From positions 1-64,000 of the forward strand of contig CAZRKB010000001.1 of NCBI GenBank assembly GCA_964601125.1: 64,000 nt of DNA. The letters are read 5' to 3'. Made by a program: the position numbers and the translations under genes. Positions 8,255 to 15,332 of the stretch are shown here, in pieces. This DNA is from DATDVC01 sp964601125. Its GTDB lineage: Bacteria > Patescibacteriota > Minisyncoccia > Phycocordibacterales > WO2-35-19. Numbering within the stretch: the first letter of the stretch is position 1; every line of letters begins with the position of its first letter. The notes beneath the pieces were generated by a model. It did not search any database, was not told the origin of the DNA, and worked only from the letters and a program-made list of their open reading frames with translations.

Positions 8255-8920
8255 ATGAAAATTACTAAAATACTTAGAAATATTTGGGTACTGCTCATAG
8301 AGGCAGTTAAAAATATATTAGTTCCAGAGGGGCGCGATATCGAGAGACTTATGAAAATAGACCAGAGTGCCATGAGAGCCATGTTGCCTGAGTCCCCCGT
8401 TCACAGTAAAGATATTTATGTGCTTTTTGACTACAGAAACAAAGTAGTCAGACTTTTGGTGAAATCAATAAAATACAAAAATAATCAAAATCTAAGAAGA
8501 AGAATCGCTCAATACTTTTATGAGGCAATGGCTGACATTTTTTCAGAGATTGCTCTTTTTGAAGGAGCAGGACCCTTACTCGTGCCGATGCCAATGAGCA
8601 AAAAAGAAAAGGCCAAAAAAGGATTTAATCAATGCGAAGAATTGGTAAAAGAAATCAGAAACATTTCCGGAAAAAACTTTGACATTCGTTTCAATGCATT
8701 AAAAAAAATAAGAGAGACTGAGCGTCAAACAAAACTAAGCAGAGAACAGAGATTAAAAAATGTGGCAAATAGCATGCAGGCTGATCAGTCCCAAATCAAA
8801 GGGAGAGTGGTCGCAGTCTTAGACGATGTTTACACCACAGGCAGCACAATGCTCGAATCTCGCCGCGCCCTCTACGGAGCCGGCGCTAAACAAGTAATCA
8901 ACTTCTTTATAGCTAGATAG
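8255..8920 (+). CDS. ComF-family phosphoribosyltransferase-like protein
   Basis: The 221-aa product carries the PRPP-binding loop VVAVLDDVYTTGSTMLES near the C-terminus and an upstream GPLLVPMPMSKKEKAKKGFNQCEELVKEI block, which is the ComF signature (P-P ... RGFNQ). The N-terminal zinc ribbon of canonical ComF (paired CxxC) is missing; it is replaced by a short hydrophobic stretch. Such proteins are linked to DNA uptake, and the gene adjoins the pilus operon and shares the intergenic region with it, so a role in competence is plausible. comEC parts are also in this window. Enzymatic activity is not established for the family. Confidence 0.85.
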   Translation: MKITKILRNIWVLLIEAVKNILVPEGRDIERLMKIDQSAMRAMLPESPVHSKDIYVLFDYRNKVVRLLVKSIKYKNNQNLRRRIAQYFYEAMADIFSEIALFEGAGPLLVPMPMSKKEKAKKGFNQCEELVKEIRNISGKNFDIRFNALKKIRETERQTKLSREQRLKNVANSMQADQSQIKGRVVAVLDDVYTTGSTMLESRRALYGAGAKQVINFFIAR

Positions 8921-8921
8921 G

Positions 8922-9458
8922 TTAAGCCTTTTTGAACGGAAAATGCAAAGCTTTCAAAAATTCTTTTGTAGCTTCAGGAGTTTTTAGGTTAGTAACGAGT
9001 GTAACAGCAAAACCAAACACGTCTTTCAAATCTTCATCGCCGGTTTCAGGAAATACAGTGTGTTCTTTTATCGAAAGAGTGTAATTGCCCATTTTGTCTA
9101 CCGCTGAAATAGAGATACCTCTAAAGTCTTTGGTTCGAGGCAGAGCAATATTTATAAGCCTGTCCAAAAAGCTCCACATTCTCTCCCCTCTCAGAGTAAC
9201 CTGCACACCAACTATGTCACCCTCTCTTGATTTAAACGTAGCTATTGATTTCTTTGCACCTCTCCTGATCGGTTTTTGGCCAGTGATTTTAGCAAGTCGG
9301 TCCTCAACTATATCGATTTTCTTTTTGTCAGAAAAAGAGCCCACACCAGAACTCACCACAACCTTTAAAATTTTTGGTGCTTGCATGACATTTTTCAACC
9401 CAAGCTTATCTTTGAGTTCTTTAAATGCGTCTTTTGTTTTTTCTTTTAAAGTTTTCAT
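8922..9458 (-). CDS. rplE: Ribosomal protein uL5
   Basis: This 178-aa large-subunit protein binds 5S rRNA. The sequence shows L5 hallmarks KVVVSSGVGSF, ITGQKPIRRGAKKSIATFK and RTKDFRGISISAVDKMGNYTLSIKEH (given in parts). It ends ribosomal block 1. In the standard spc order rpsN/rpsH would follow, but the next gene is the convergent comF-like gene one base away, so the operon is cut here. The upstream gap to rplX holds an AT-rich repeat broken by a GC-rich palindrome. Confidence 0.98.
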   Translation of the reverse strand: MKTLKEKTKDAFKELKDKLGLKNVMQAPKILKVVVSSGVGSFSDKKKIDIVEDRLAKITGQKPIRRGAKKSIATFKSREGDIVGVQVTLRGERMWSFLDRLINIALPRTKDFRGISISAVDKMGNYTLSIKEHTVFPETGDEDLKDVFGFAVTLVTNLKTPEATKEFLKALHFPFKKA

Positions 9459-9526
9459 GTTTTAAGTTCGTAGTAATTCGTTAATATATTCGCCCGCCCG
9501 TACCGAATCGGTACGATTCGGGCGGG
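9459..9526. repeat. TTCGT-type intercistronic repeat interrupted by a GC-rich palindrome
   Basis: Upstream of rplE, an AT-rich element (TTCGTAGTAATTCGTTAAT at about 9466) runs to 9490. A palindrome with CCCGCCCG and CGGGCGGG arms enclosing TACCGAATCGGTA then interrupts it to about 9527, and TTCGTAT resumes at about 9531. It looks like one repeat nested in another. Confidence 0.75.
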
Positions 9527-9757
9527 TTACTTCGTATTTTTCTTAACATTCGAAACGTGTATAGGTGTAGCCTGCTCTATCACCTTACCTTTCTCGCCTT
9601 GCTTTCTAGGCTTTTTGTGAAGCTTCTTTTTATTTACACCATCAACCAACACCAGAGAAAGTTTGGGAAATGCCTTAACAACAGCACCACTCTTGCCTTT
9701 GTCTTTACCGGTTATCACCGTCACTTTATCTCCTTTTTTTATTTTCATCTTAATCAT
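9527..9757 (-). CDS. rplX: Ribosomal protein uL24
   Basis: The 76-aa protein starts the folding of 23S rRNA during large-subunit assembly. The KOW motif is clear (KKGDKVTVITGKDKGKSGAV). The ATG at 9757 directly abuts an intercistronic repeat; an internal ATG at 9748 (MKIKKGDK) gives the more usual N-terminus and cannot be excluded. It is shorter than the E. coli protein (about 104 aa), ending soon after PIHVSNV, which is common in small forms. Confidence 0.96.
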   Translation of the reverse strand: MIKMKIKKGDKVTVITGKDKGKSGAVVKAFPKLSLVLVDGVNKKKLHKKPRKQGEKGKVIEQATPIHVSNVKKNTK

Positions 9758-9795
9758 GTTCGTAGCTATTCGTTAATATATTCGTTAATTCGTAT
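9758..9795. repeat. TTCGT-type intercistronic repeat, rplN-rplX
   Basis: GTTCGTAGCTATTCGTTAAT followed by ATTCGTTAATTCGTAT fills the whole gap between the rplX start and the rplN stop. It is one of six similar elements in the window, each next to a start codon. Confidence 0.8.
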
Positions 9796-10173
9796 TTATA
9801 TCACTTCCGGCGCCAAAGAAACTATAGCCTGGTGCCCCGCTTCAGCTATCTCCCTTGGGATAGGTCCGAAAATGCGCCCCGCCCTTGGAACAAGCTCACC
9901 TTTTTTACGATCAACTACGATAACCGCATTTTCATCAAACCTAATATAAGAACCATCCTTCCTCCTTAGAGGAGACTTCTGTCTTACCACCAAACCAAGA
10001 AGAACAGCTTTTTTCTTTATTTCTTTTCTGGGTTCCGCTTTTTGTACCGAAAAGTTTACAAGCTCTCCAACCTCTGCATATCGCTTTTTTGAGCTTCCAA
10101 GCACCTTGAAAACTCGGCCAATCTTGGCTCCTGAATTGTCTGCTATTTTTACTATACTTCTTGGTTGGATCAT
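9796..10173 (-). CDS. rplN: Ribosomal protein uL14
   Basis: From the ATG at 10173 this is 125 aa and opens with MIQPRSIVKIADNSGAK, the standard L14 N-terminus; an in-frame ATG 24 nt upstream is less likely. The RPAGRIFGPIPREIA-type end (here RAGRIFGPIPREI) is present. It sits at the base of the factor-binding region of the 50S subunit. Gene order rpsQ-rplN-rplX-rplE is standard. Confidence 0.98.
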   Translation of the reverse strand: MIQPRSIVKIADNSGAKIGRVFKVLGSSKKRYAEVGELVNFSVQKAEPRKEIKKKAVLLGLVVRQKSPLRRKDGSYIRFDENAVIVVDRKKGELVPRAGRIFGPIPREIAEAGHQAIVSLAPEVI

Positions 10174-10207
10174 GTTAATTAAAATCTTATATCTCAAAAT
10201 TTAAATC

Positions 10208-10492
10208 TTAGGTTTGAGATTTTAGATTTGATTTTTGAATTATTATAAAGTGTTTGTCTTTTGAAATCGGTTTGCATTCTTTAATCTCGACAACTTCGCC
10301 CACCGCTTTGGTGTTGCCAGCATCATGAGCTTTATACTTCTTGCTAACCTTGTAATACTTTTTGTATTTGGGGTGCTTTACAAACCTGTTGACCAATACA
10401 GTAACGGTATCTTTCATTTTAGAAGAAACGACAACGCCCTTGAGCACCCTGCCCTTAACTTCAATATTCTGCTTTTCTTTGGTGTTTAACAT
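10208..10492 (-). CDS. rpsQ: Ribosomal protein uS17
   Basis: The 94-aa primary 16S-binding protein shows GVVVSSKMKDTVTVLVNR and KHPKYKKYYKVSKKYKAHD. Its last residues (IIIQKSNLKSQT) are encoded by an AT-rich repeat of the AAATCTAAAATCTCAAA type that fills the gap to rplN, so the C-terminal tail has probably been rewritten by the repeat. The rest is canonical. Confidence 0.98.
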   Translation of the reverse strand: MLNTKEKQNIEVKGRVLKGVVVSSKMKDTVTVLVNRFVKHPKYKKYYKVSKKYKAHDAGNTKAVGEVVEIKECKPISKDKHFIIIQKSNLKSQT

Positions 10493-10503
10493 CTTTGTTT
10501 TAA

Positions 10504-10692
10504 TTATGCTTCACGTTTTTGAGTAAGAGTGGTTTTGATTCTGGCAATCTCGCGTTTTATTCCTTTGCGCTCTTTCACATTCCTACTCTTGCTATGAGCA
10601 GTGCCGAAACGTAAATCTCTGAGAGCTACCAACTTTTGATCAAGCTCTTTTTCCAAATCTTTCTTATCTTTTTTTGCTAATTCGTTTGCCAT
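10504..10692 (-). CDS. rpmC: Ribosomal protein uL29
   Basis: A 62-aa helical hairpin protein near the exit tunnel, with the family core LVALRDLRFGTAHSKSRNVK followed by REIARIKTTLTQ. It lies 5 nt after rplP and 11 nt before rpsQ in the expected S10-operon order. Confidence 0.95.
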   Translation of the reverse strand: MANELAKKDKKDLEKELDQKLVALRDLRFGTAHSKSRNVKERKGIKREIARIKTTLTQKREA

Positions 10693-10697
10693 ATCTT

Positions 10698-11117
10698 TTA
10701 TACTCTCTCAATTACTTTTGTTTTTACAGGCATTTTGGTGCCTCCTTTTCTCAAAGATTCGCTCGCGATGCCGGGCGCCGCACCATCAACTTCAAACAAC
10801 ACTTGCCCAGCAAGAACTCTTGCACAGTACCCCTCGATATCTCCTTTGCCTTTGCCCATTTTTACTTCCGCAGGCTTTTTAGTAAAAGGCATGTCTGGGA
10901 AAATCCTTATCCAAACCTTTCCAGTCTTGCCGATCGCCTTGGTTATAGCCTTTCTGGCTGATTCTATCTGATTAGAAGTTATCCTTCCTGGAGTTGTCGC
11001 CTTGAGACCATGCGAACCAAAAGAAACAGAGACACCTCTGGTTGCCGGCCCCACCTTTTTTGGATTCTTGCGCATAGTGTGCCATTTTCTGTATTTAACT
11101 TTCTTTGGGAATAACAT
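10698..11117 (-). CDS. rplP: Ribosomal protein uL16
   Basis: The 139-aa protein organises the A-site side of the 50S subunit. It opens MLFPKKVKYRKWH and has the FGSHGLKATTPGRITSNQIE and RIFPDMPFTKKPAEVKMGKG blocks of L16. An AT-rich GATTAAAGATT-type repeat separates it from the rpsC stop. Confidence 0.98.
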   Translation of the reverse strand: MLFPKKVKYRKWHTMRKNPKKVGPATRGVSVSFGSHGLKATTPGRITSNQIESARKAITKAIGKTGKVWIRIFPDMPFTKKPAEVKMGKGKGDIEGYCARVLAGQVLFEVDGAAPGIASESLRKGGTKMPVKTKVIERV

Positions 11118-11152
11118 GGTAATTAAAAGATTTAAAATTGAAAGATTAAAGA

Positions 11153-11812
11153 TTATTTTTTAGCAAAAATCTCTCCTTTGTAAATCCACACTTTGATACC
11201 GATTTTACCAAGAGGCAATATTGCTTCATAAAAGGCATAGTCAATGTCTGCGCGCAAAGTCTGGAGAGGTATTCGACCAACTTTCTTAGTTTCAACTCTA
11301 GCCATGTTTGAACCGCCCATGATACCAGAAAGAGTGATCTTGACCCCTTGCACATCTCGGTTTGCAAAAGCTTTTTCAATCATTTGCTTTACCACCCTCC
11401 TAAAAGGCATTCTTTTTTCCAAACCCTCAGCTACCATTTGAGCCACTATCATGGCGCTAGACTCTGGGGATTTTACTTCTTTTATGTCTATTTTGAGCTC
11501 CTCTTTGGTGCTTATGCCATTCTTATTCATAAAACGCAAAACATCGTTTCTCAATTTGGTCATACCCTCTCCGCTCCTACCTATAATGAAGCCAGGTCGA
11601 GAACTTTCTATGATTATCCTGAATGTTTTTACGTTTCTCTCTATTTCAATCAAATTTACAAAACAACCCTTGAGTCGCTTCTTTAGATACTCGTACATGA
11701 GCACATCCCCTTTCAAATTCTCCTTGTACTTCTCTTTCACACTAAACCAACGCGACTTCCAGTCTCGGATTATACCTAACCTATGAGCGTATGGGTGTAC
11801 TGTGTGGGTCAT
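11153..11812 (-). CDS. rpsC: Ribosomal protein uS3
   Basis: This 219-aa protein of the mRNA entry site contains a KH domain with the loop GFIIGRSGEGMTKLRND and the C-terminal domain GIMGGSNMARVETKKVGRIPL. Its N-terminus THTVHPYAHRLGIIRDWKSRW is standard. Length matches the family. Both intergenic gaps around it carry AT-rich repeats. Confidence 0.98.
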   Translation of the reverse strand: MTHTVHPYAHRLGIIRDWKSRWFSVKEKYKENLKGDVLMYEYLKKRLKGCFVNLIEIERNVKTFRIIIESSRPGFIIGRSGEGMTKLRNDVLRFMNKNGISTKEELKIDIKEVKSPESSAMIVAQMVAEGLEKRMPFRRVVKQMIEKAFANRDVQGVKITLSGIMGGSNMARVETKKVGRIPLQTLRADIDYAFYEAILPLGKIGIKVWIYKGEIFAKK

Positions 11813-11851
11813 GATTTTAATTTAATAATTGAATATTGAATGATCGAAATA

Positions 11852-12232
11852 TTATGCTTTTTTTTCTTTTGGATTTTTTGATTTTTTAACCTGCGCTTTT
11901 TGACTTTCAGCTAAAACCAAAGTTACATGGCTAGTCCTCTTTCTTATCGGGTGAGCAGCGCCGTGAGCCACAGGCATTCTCCTGTATAAAATATCTCCAC
12001 CATCAACAGAAATCGATTTCACACGCAAACTTTCACTGTCCATACCTAAATCCTTGGCATTTGCGGCGGCGGAGTTCAAAAGCTTTTGAAGAGGAGCGGC
12101 TGATCTCTTTATCGTAAAGTCAAGAATATTTTTGGCTTCTGACAACTTTTTACCCCTTATAGCGTCAGCAACAAGCCTAACTTTCCTAGGAGATTGTCTA
12201 TAGTTATTAAGTTTTGCTGTTGCCTCTTTCAT
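11852..12232 (-). CDS. rplV: Ribosomal protein uL22
   Basis: The 126-aa protein lines the exit tunnel. The core (NYRQSPRKVRLVADAIRGKK, and YRRMPVAHGAAHPIRKRTSH for the tunnel hairpin) is clear. A Lys-rich tail (AQVKKSKNPKEKKA) extends past the usual end. Confidence 0.98.
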   Translation of the reverse strand: MKEATAKLNNYRQSPRKVRLVADAIRGKKLSEAKNILDFTIKRSAAPLQKLLNSAAANAKDLGMDSESLRVKSISVDGGDILYRRMPVAHGAAHPIRKRTSHVTLVLAESQKAQVKKSKNPKEKKA

Positions 12233-12282
12233 ATTTTTTCTAATTTTCGTATCAATTCTTTAATTTATTCGTTATTTCGTAT
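12233..12282. repeat. TTCGT-type intercistronic repeat, rpsS-rplV
   Basis: TTCGTATCAATTCTTTAATT followed by ATTCGTTATTTCGTAT fills the gap between the rplV start and the rpsS stop. It is a member of the six-copy family. Confidence 0.8.
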
Positions 12283-12627
12283 TTATTTTTTAGAAGTTTC
12301 GGCTGTAGACTTGGCCGCCTTAGCAGCTGCTATTTCAGCCTCTTTTTTCTTAGCCTCAAGCTCCTTCTGCATTTTACCTCCGTGTTTTATAAATTTCTTG
12401 GTTGGAGAAAATTCGCCAAGCCTGTGACCCACCATATCTTCAGAAGCTAAAACTTCGATATGATCTCTGCCATTATGAACACCAAAAGTGAAACCGACCA
12501 TCTCCGGAGAAATGACACAAGCCCTAGACCACGTCTTAATAACCCCAGTCTCATGAGGTTTTTTGCCGAGCACTTTTTTAAGCACTCTTTCGTCTACGTA
12601 TGGTCCTTTTTTGAGCGATCTTGACAT
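12283..12627 (-). CDS. rpsS: Ribosomal protein uS19 with Ala/Lys-rich tail
   Basis: The 114-aa protein starts MSRSLKKGPYVDERVLKK and contains IKTWSRACVISPEMVGFTF and the HNGRDHIEV and GHRLGEFSPTKKF motifs. About 25 extra residues rich in Glu, Lys and Ala (ELEAKKKEAEIAAAKAAKS) follow the usual end. It heads ribosomal block 1. In the standard S10 operon it follows rplB, which here is 25 kb away; the gene has its own promoter at 12657-12683. Confidence 0.97.
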   Translation of the reverse strand: MSRSLKKGPYVDERVLKKVLGKKPHETGVIKTWSRACVISPEMVGFTFGVHNGRDHIEVLASEDMVGHRLGEFSPTKKFIKHGGKMQKELEAKKKEAEIAAAKAAKSTAETSKK

Positions 12628-12656
12628 AATAAAAGCCTATCCGGCTTCCTCGAGAT

Positions 12657-12683
12657 ATTATATGAATTGCCTATTAAAGTCAA
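12657..12683 (-). promoter_or_regulatory. Promoter of ribosomal block 1
   Basis: On the minus strand TTGACT (12678-12683) and a perfect TATAAT (12657-12662) are spaced by 15 nt. The leader then contains a short hairpin, AAGCC-ggata-GGCTT followed by TTATT (12629-12648), directly before the rpsS ATG. Confidence 0.65.
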
Positions 12684-12696
12684 ATGTTCTTTGAGC

Positions 12697-13113
12697 TTAT
12701 TGCCAATTGCCCAAAATAAGGCCAAAAATAACAAAAAGGGCCAATTGATAACCAGCTTGTATTAGAAACCTTGCCCAAGAAATACGGGCTGAATCATTGT
12801 TCCACATAGCCGACCCGGCAATGGTCGGCATGATAAAGGCCGCCCACACCCAAAGAGCGTTCTCCACCCCACTTGCATCAGCCCAACCTTTTATATAATA
12901 AGAGAGCACCCAAACTTGAAATAAAATCAAGACAAATTGAACCACATACAGCTTACCAGCACTTTTCTGCATTTCTTTCCTCCTCTCCAAATCCATCTCT
13001 GTCGCACCTATCACCTCCATCCATTTTTTACCAAAAAGCGGTCCGTACCAAACATAGCCAAGCACCATAGCCAGCAGCCCACAAACCAAAATCGCCAAAT
13101 AATTTATCTCCAT
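12697..13113 (-). CDS. DUF1761 family membrane protein
   Basis: A 138-aa protein with about four membrane helices. The N-terminal INYLAILVCGLLAMVLGYVWYGPLFGKKW (seen in parts) with the WYGPLFGKKW signature is typical of DUF1761. Family function is unknown. It stands between ribosomal block 1 and the fic gene and is probably a separate unit. Confidence 0.85.
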   Translation of the reverse strand: MEINYLAILVCGLLAMVLGYVWYGPLFGKKWMEVIGATEMDLERRKEMQKSAGKLYVVQFVLILFQVWVLSYYIKGWADASGVENALWVWAAFIMPTIAGSAMWNNDSARISWARFLIQAGYQLALFVIFGLILGNWQ

Positions 13114-13148
13114 TTTTTATTATTAAATTACTAATCCTCTTTTAAAGA

Positions 13149-13697
13149 TTACTTATAAAAATCGTCTTCTTCGTAATAATATGATTGCTCGACACCTTTC
13201 ATATACACTTCCCTATCATCTATTTTGTCGGTTAAAGCGCCGCGTAAAAGTTCGCGGATCTCCAAATCATTGACAGGGCTTCTTTGCATTGCATTCAAAT
13301 AATCCATTTTGTCTATCTTCTGCCAATCGACGCATTTTTTGATATTTTTCTTCAACATTAAGTCGAGCCAAATGCGCATAGACCTGCCGTTGCCATCGCG
13401 AAATGGATGAGCCACATTCATTTCTACATACTTTTTGACAATTTCTTCAAAACTTCCTTCTGGCAACTTTTCAATCTCTTTCAAAATACTCTCTAAGTAT
13501 AAATGTGAAGCGAAACGAAACCCGCCCTTGTTCATATCTATGGTGCGTATAGTCCCCGCAAATTCGTATAGGCCTTCAAAAAGATACCGATGAATCGCCT
13601 GCAAACCCTTTGTGGTGCCAACCTCAAAACCCTCAATCTCCGCACTTCCAAAAAGCTTCAGCGCCCTTTCTTTGCTTACTTCATCAATGTTTAACAT
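13149..13697 (-). CDS. fic: Fic-domain AMP-transferase, class III-like
   Basis: The 182-aa product contains the catalytic Fic motif HPFRDGNGRSMR (about residues 96-107) and an upstream flap (GTIRTIDMNKGGFRFA). Fic enzymes transfer AMP from ATP to target proteins. No antitoxin gene is adjacent. The C-terminus ends KGVEQSYYYEEDDFYK: the SYYYE matches the SxxxE(G/N) inhibitory helix that class III Fic proteins (Neisseria NmFic type) carry at their C-terminus, with Glu in place of the last Gly/Asn. It is therefore probably self-inhibited. A TATAAT box lies just upstream of the ATG. The target is unknown. Confidence 0.9.
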   Translation of the reverse strand: MLNIDEVSKERALKLFGSAEIEGFEVGTTKGLQAIHRYLFEGLYEFAGTIRTIDMNKGGFRFASHLYLESILKEIEKLPEGSFEEIVKKYVEMNVAHPFRDGNGRSMRIWLDLMLKKNIKKCVDWQKIDKMDYLNAMQRSPVNDLEIRELLRGALTDKIDDREVYMKGVEQSYYYEEDDFYK

Positions 13698-13823
13698 ATT
13701 TAAATTATACCATAATTAACATGGTTTTTCTCCTTTCTAAACCCAAATTACCACCTGTAAATATTCTTTTCAAGAAAATACCGCAAATGAGTATTGTAAA
13801 CCTAATTGTAAACTAACCCGAGT

Positions 13824-14342
13824 TTACACCCTCCTACCATCATAGGCCCAATGGAGCAGAGCTTGGCGTTGGGTGGGGCGACAGGAGAGGTCGCCAGCGC
13901 GGCAATTTTTGGCAACTTGGGCCAAATGTCTCTTTATCGCCACCCATCTTTTGATTTGCCTTTCATCGTCCTCGCTCCTGCGGCCAAGGTAATAACGGCA
14001 ATACCACTCAAACCATCCATGTGGGTCTTGTTTGTTTATCCACCCTTTTTTCTTCCAAACCGAAAGCGGCTGACTCGCACCGACTTTAAAAAAATTTAAC
14101 TCGTCATGTTTTTCTCCATCTTTTGAAAGCTTTACTCCCTTAAACCAATCCCTAGGCAAATCTTTGGGAATTAGACCTTTGACACCAATAAAATATGCTC
14201 CACCAAAAACACCGAACTTGAGCATTTGCTTTGGTGTGAGATCAGGTTTAAACCTTTTATCAAAATTTTTGCCAATTGGTTCAGTTAAAAAATATTTATA
14301 ATTTTTCTGAAAATCATCGCTGTAAGTAACTTGTTTTTTCAT
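13824..14342 (-). CDS. Conserved protein of unknown function, Trp/Tyr-rich
   Basis: From the ATG at 14342 (MKKQVTYSDDF) the product has 172 aa; an upstream in-frame ATG at 14399 would overlap the preceding gene. Conserved-looking blocks include LPRDWFKGVKLSK, VGASQPLSVWKKKGWI, DPHGWFEWYCRYYLGRR and RPTQRQALLHWAYDGRR. The spacing of Trp, Arg and Tyr suggests a compact soluble domain. I recognise the pattern from conserved hypothetical proteins in diverse bacteria but no function. The stop lies 126 nt upstream of the fic start. Confidence 0.75.
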   Translation of the reverse strand: MKKQVTYSDDFQKNYKYFLTEPIGKNFDKRFKPDLTPKQMLKFGVFGGAYFIGVKGLIPKDLPRDWFKGVKLSKDGEKHDELNFFKVGASQPLSVWKKKGWINKQDPHGWFEWYCRYYLGRRSEDDERQIKRWVAIKRHLAQVAKNCRAGDLSCRPTQRQALLHWAYDGRRV

Positions 14343-14350
14343 TTTAAATT

Positions 14351-14803
14351 TTATTTTCCAAGCAAATAACAGACCAAAATTAAAAGCGCTGACCACCAAC
14401 CCAAGAAAGAGACTATAAAACTAGCGACAATTTTTCTTTGCAAAGAAGATGGTAATAGCTCAGTTGCCCTACCCTCTCTTTCTTGTTTTAACAAGAATGG
14501 GCTTACTACAAAACTTAAGAAGCAACCGTTGATAATTAAGACCAAAGCGATGATCAAATGCCAAAGAGGTGCACCCATCAAAGTTTCGTTGCGATAAAAA
14601 ATAAAGCCCCCAATCAAAGCGAGGATGGTACCGACCCAAATAAGAGGTTTAGTGACTTTGTGAGTACGGATAGTTGCCTCAGTCCAATACGCAGATTTGC
14701 GCCCCAAAAATCCATGAATATCGATCACCGTCACGGCTCCGAGACCAATCACAAACCCAGCCAAAAAAAGAAAGAGACCTAGTATGTCTACCAAATTAAA
14801 CAT
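14351..14803 (-). CDS. Four-helix membrane protein of unknown function
   Basis: The 150-aa product has four hydrophobic stretches: LVDILGLFLFLAGFVIGLGA, LIWVGTILALIGGFIFY, LWHLIIALVLIINGCFL and IVASFIVSFLGWWSALLILV. Short basic loops sit between them. It precedes the Trp-rich gene by 8 nt, so the two are likely co-transcribed. No family is recognised with confidence. Confidence 0.7.
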   Translation of the reverse strand: MFNLVDILGLFLFLAGFVIGLGAVTVIDIHGFLGRKSAYWTEATIRTHKVTKPLIWVGTILALIGGFIFYRNETLMGAPLWHLIIALVLIINGCFLSFVVSPFLLKQEREGRATELLPSSLQRKIVASFIVSFLGWWSALLILVCYLLGK

Positions 14804-14828
14804 TTTTAAATTATATCAAAACAATATT

Positions 14829-15299
14829 TCATTGAATTTCATCTTTGGGGAGCGGAGGTAGTTTGCTCACATCGATGCTTTTTGGTTCTTTTTCTTTTCT
14901 CGCCTTATCATTTTTGATTTTTTCCAATTCTTCTAGCAGATCGTCTATTTGTTTTTCGATTGTCTTATCTACATCCCCGTTCTCTTCAGCCAGCTTCAAA
15001 TCTTCCGGCGTAGGTTTAGGACGATAAAATCTGTCCGACTCATCCACGCTCATATTCAATAGTTCATTGCCCTTATCAACAAGCAAACTCAAGCGATTGG
15101 ATATGTCAGTAAAATTTACTTTTTCTGTCTTCTTATTTTTTATATCTTCGATAATATCTTCCTGTAGCTTTGATGGTAATTTAGAAAACCCCATTAAAGA
15201 ATTTTGCATAGCTTCTATTAGCATATTTTCCTCAATGTCTCTTTCCGGGGTTTGACCTAAAATTTGATCCTCTCCTAAATTTTTATCAATATTTTCCAT
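14829..15299 (-). CDS. Acidic cytoplasmic protein of unknown function
   Basis: The 156-aa product is strongly charged (Glu, Asp, Lys), without signal peptide or membrane segment, and is mostly predicted helix with a C-terminal coiled-coil-like stretch (IEKQIDDLLEELEKIKNDKA). A small Pro-rich segment (RFYRPKPTPEDLK) lies mid-protein. It sits 33 nt after argS. No relatives are recognised. Confidence 0.6.
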   Translation of the reverse strand: MENIDKNLGEDQILGQTPERDIEENMLIEAMQNSLMGFSKLPSKLQEDIIEDIKNKKTEKVNFTDISNRLSLLVDKGNELLNMSVDESDRFYRPKPTPEDLKLAEENGDVDKTIEKQIDDLLEELEKIKNDKARKEKEPKSIDVSKLPPLPKDEIQ

Positions 15300-15332
15300 A
15301 TTTTAAATTATTTTGATAATTCTACTCTAATC

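Noticed and set aside
11244..11786. Several long antisense frames within rpsC and other ribosomal genes
   Set aside because: They mirror conserved genes, lack start signals and have no similarity to any family; shadow frames.
13698..13740. Tiny coding sequence MLIMV after AAAGGAG upstream of fic
   Set aside because: A strong Shine-Dalgarno-like motif precedes ATG-TTA-ATT-ATG-GTA-TAA, but the fic -10 box lies inside it, so it would not be transcribed from that promoter; likely coincidence.
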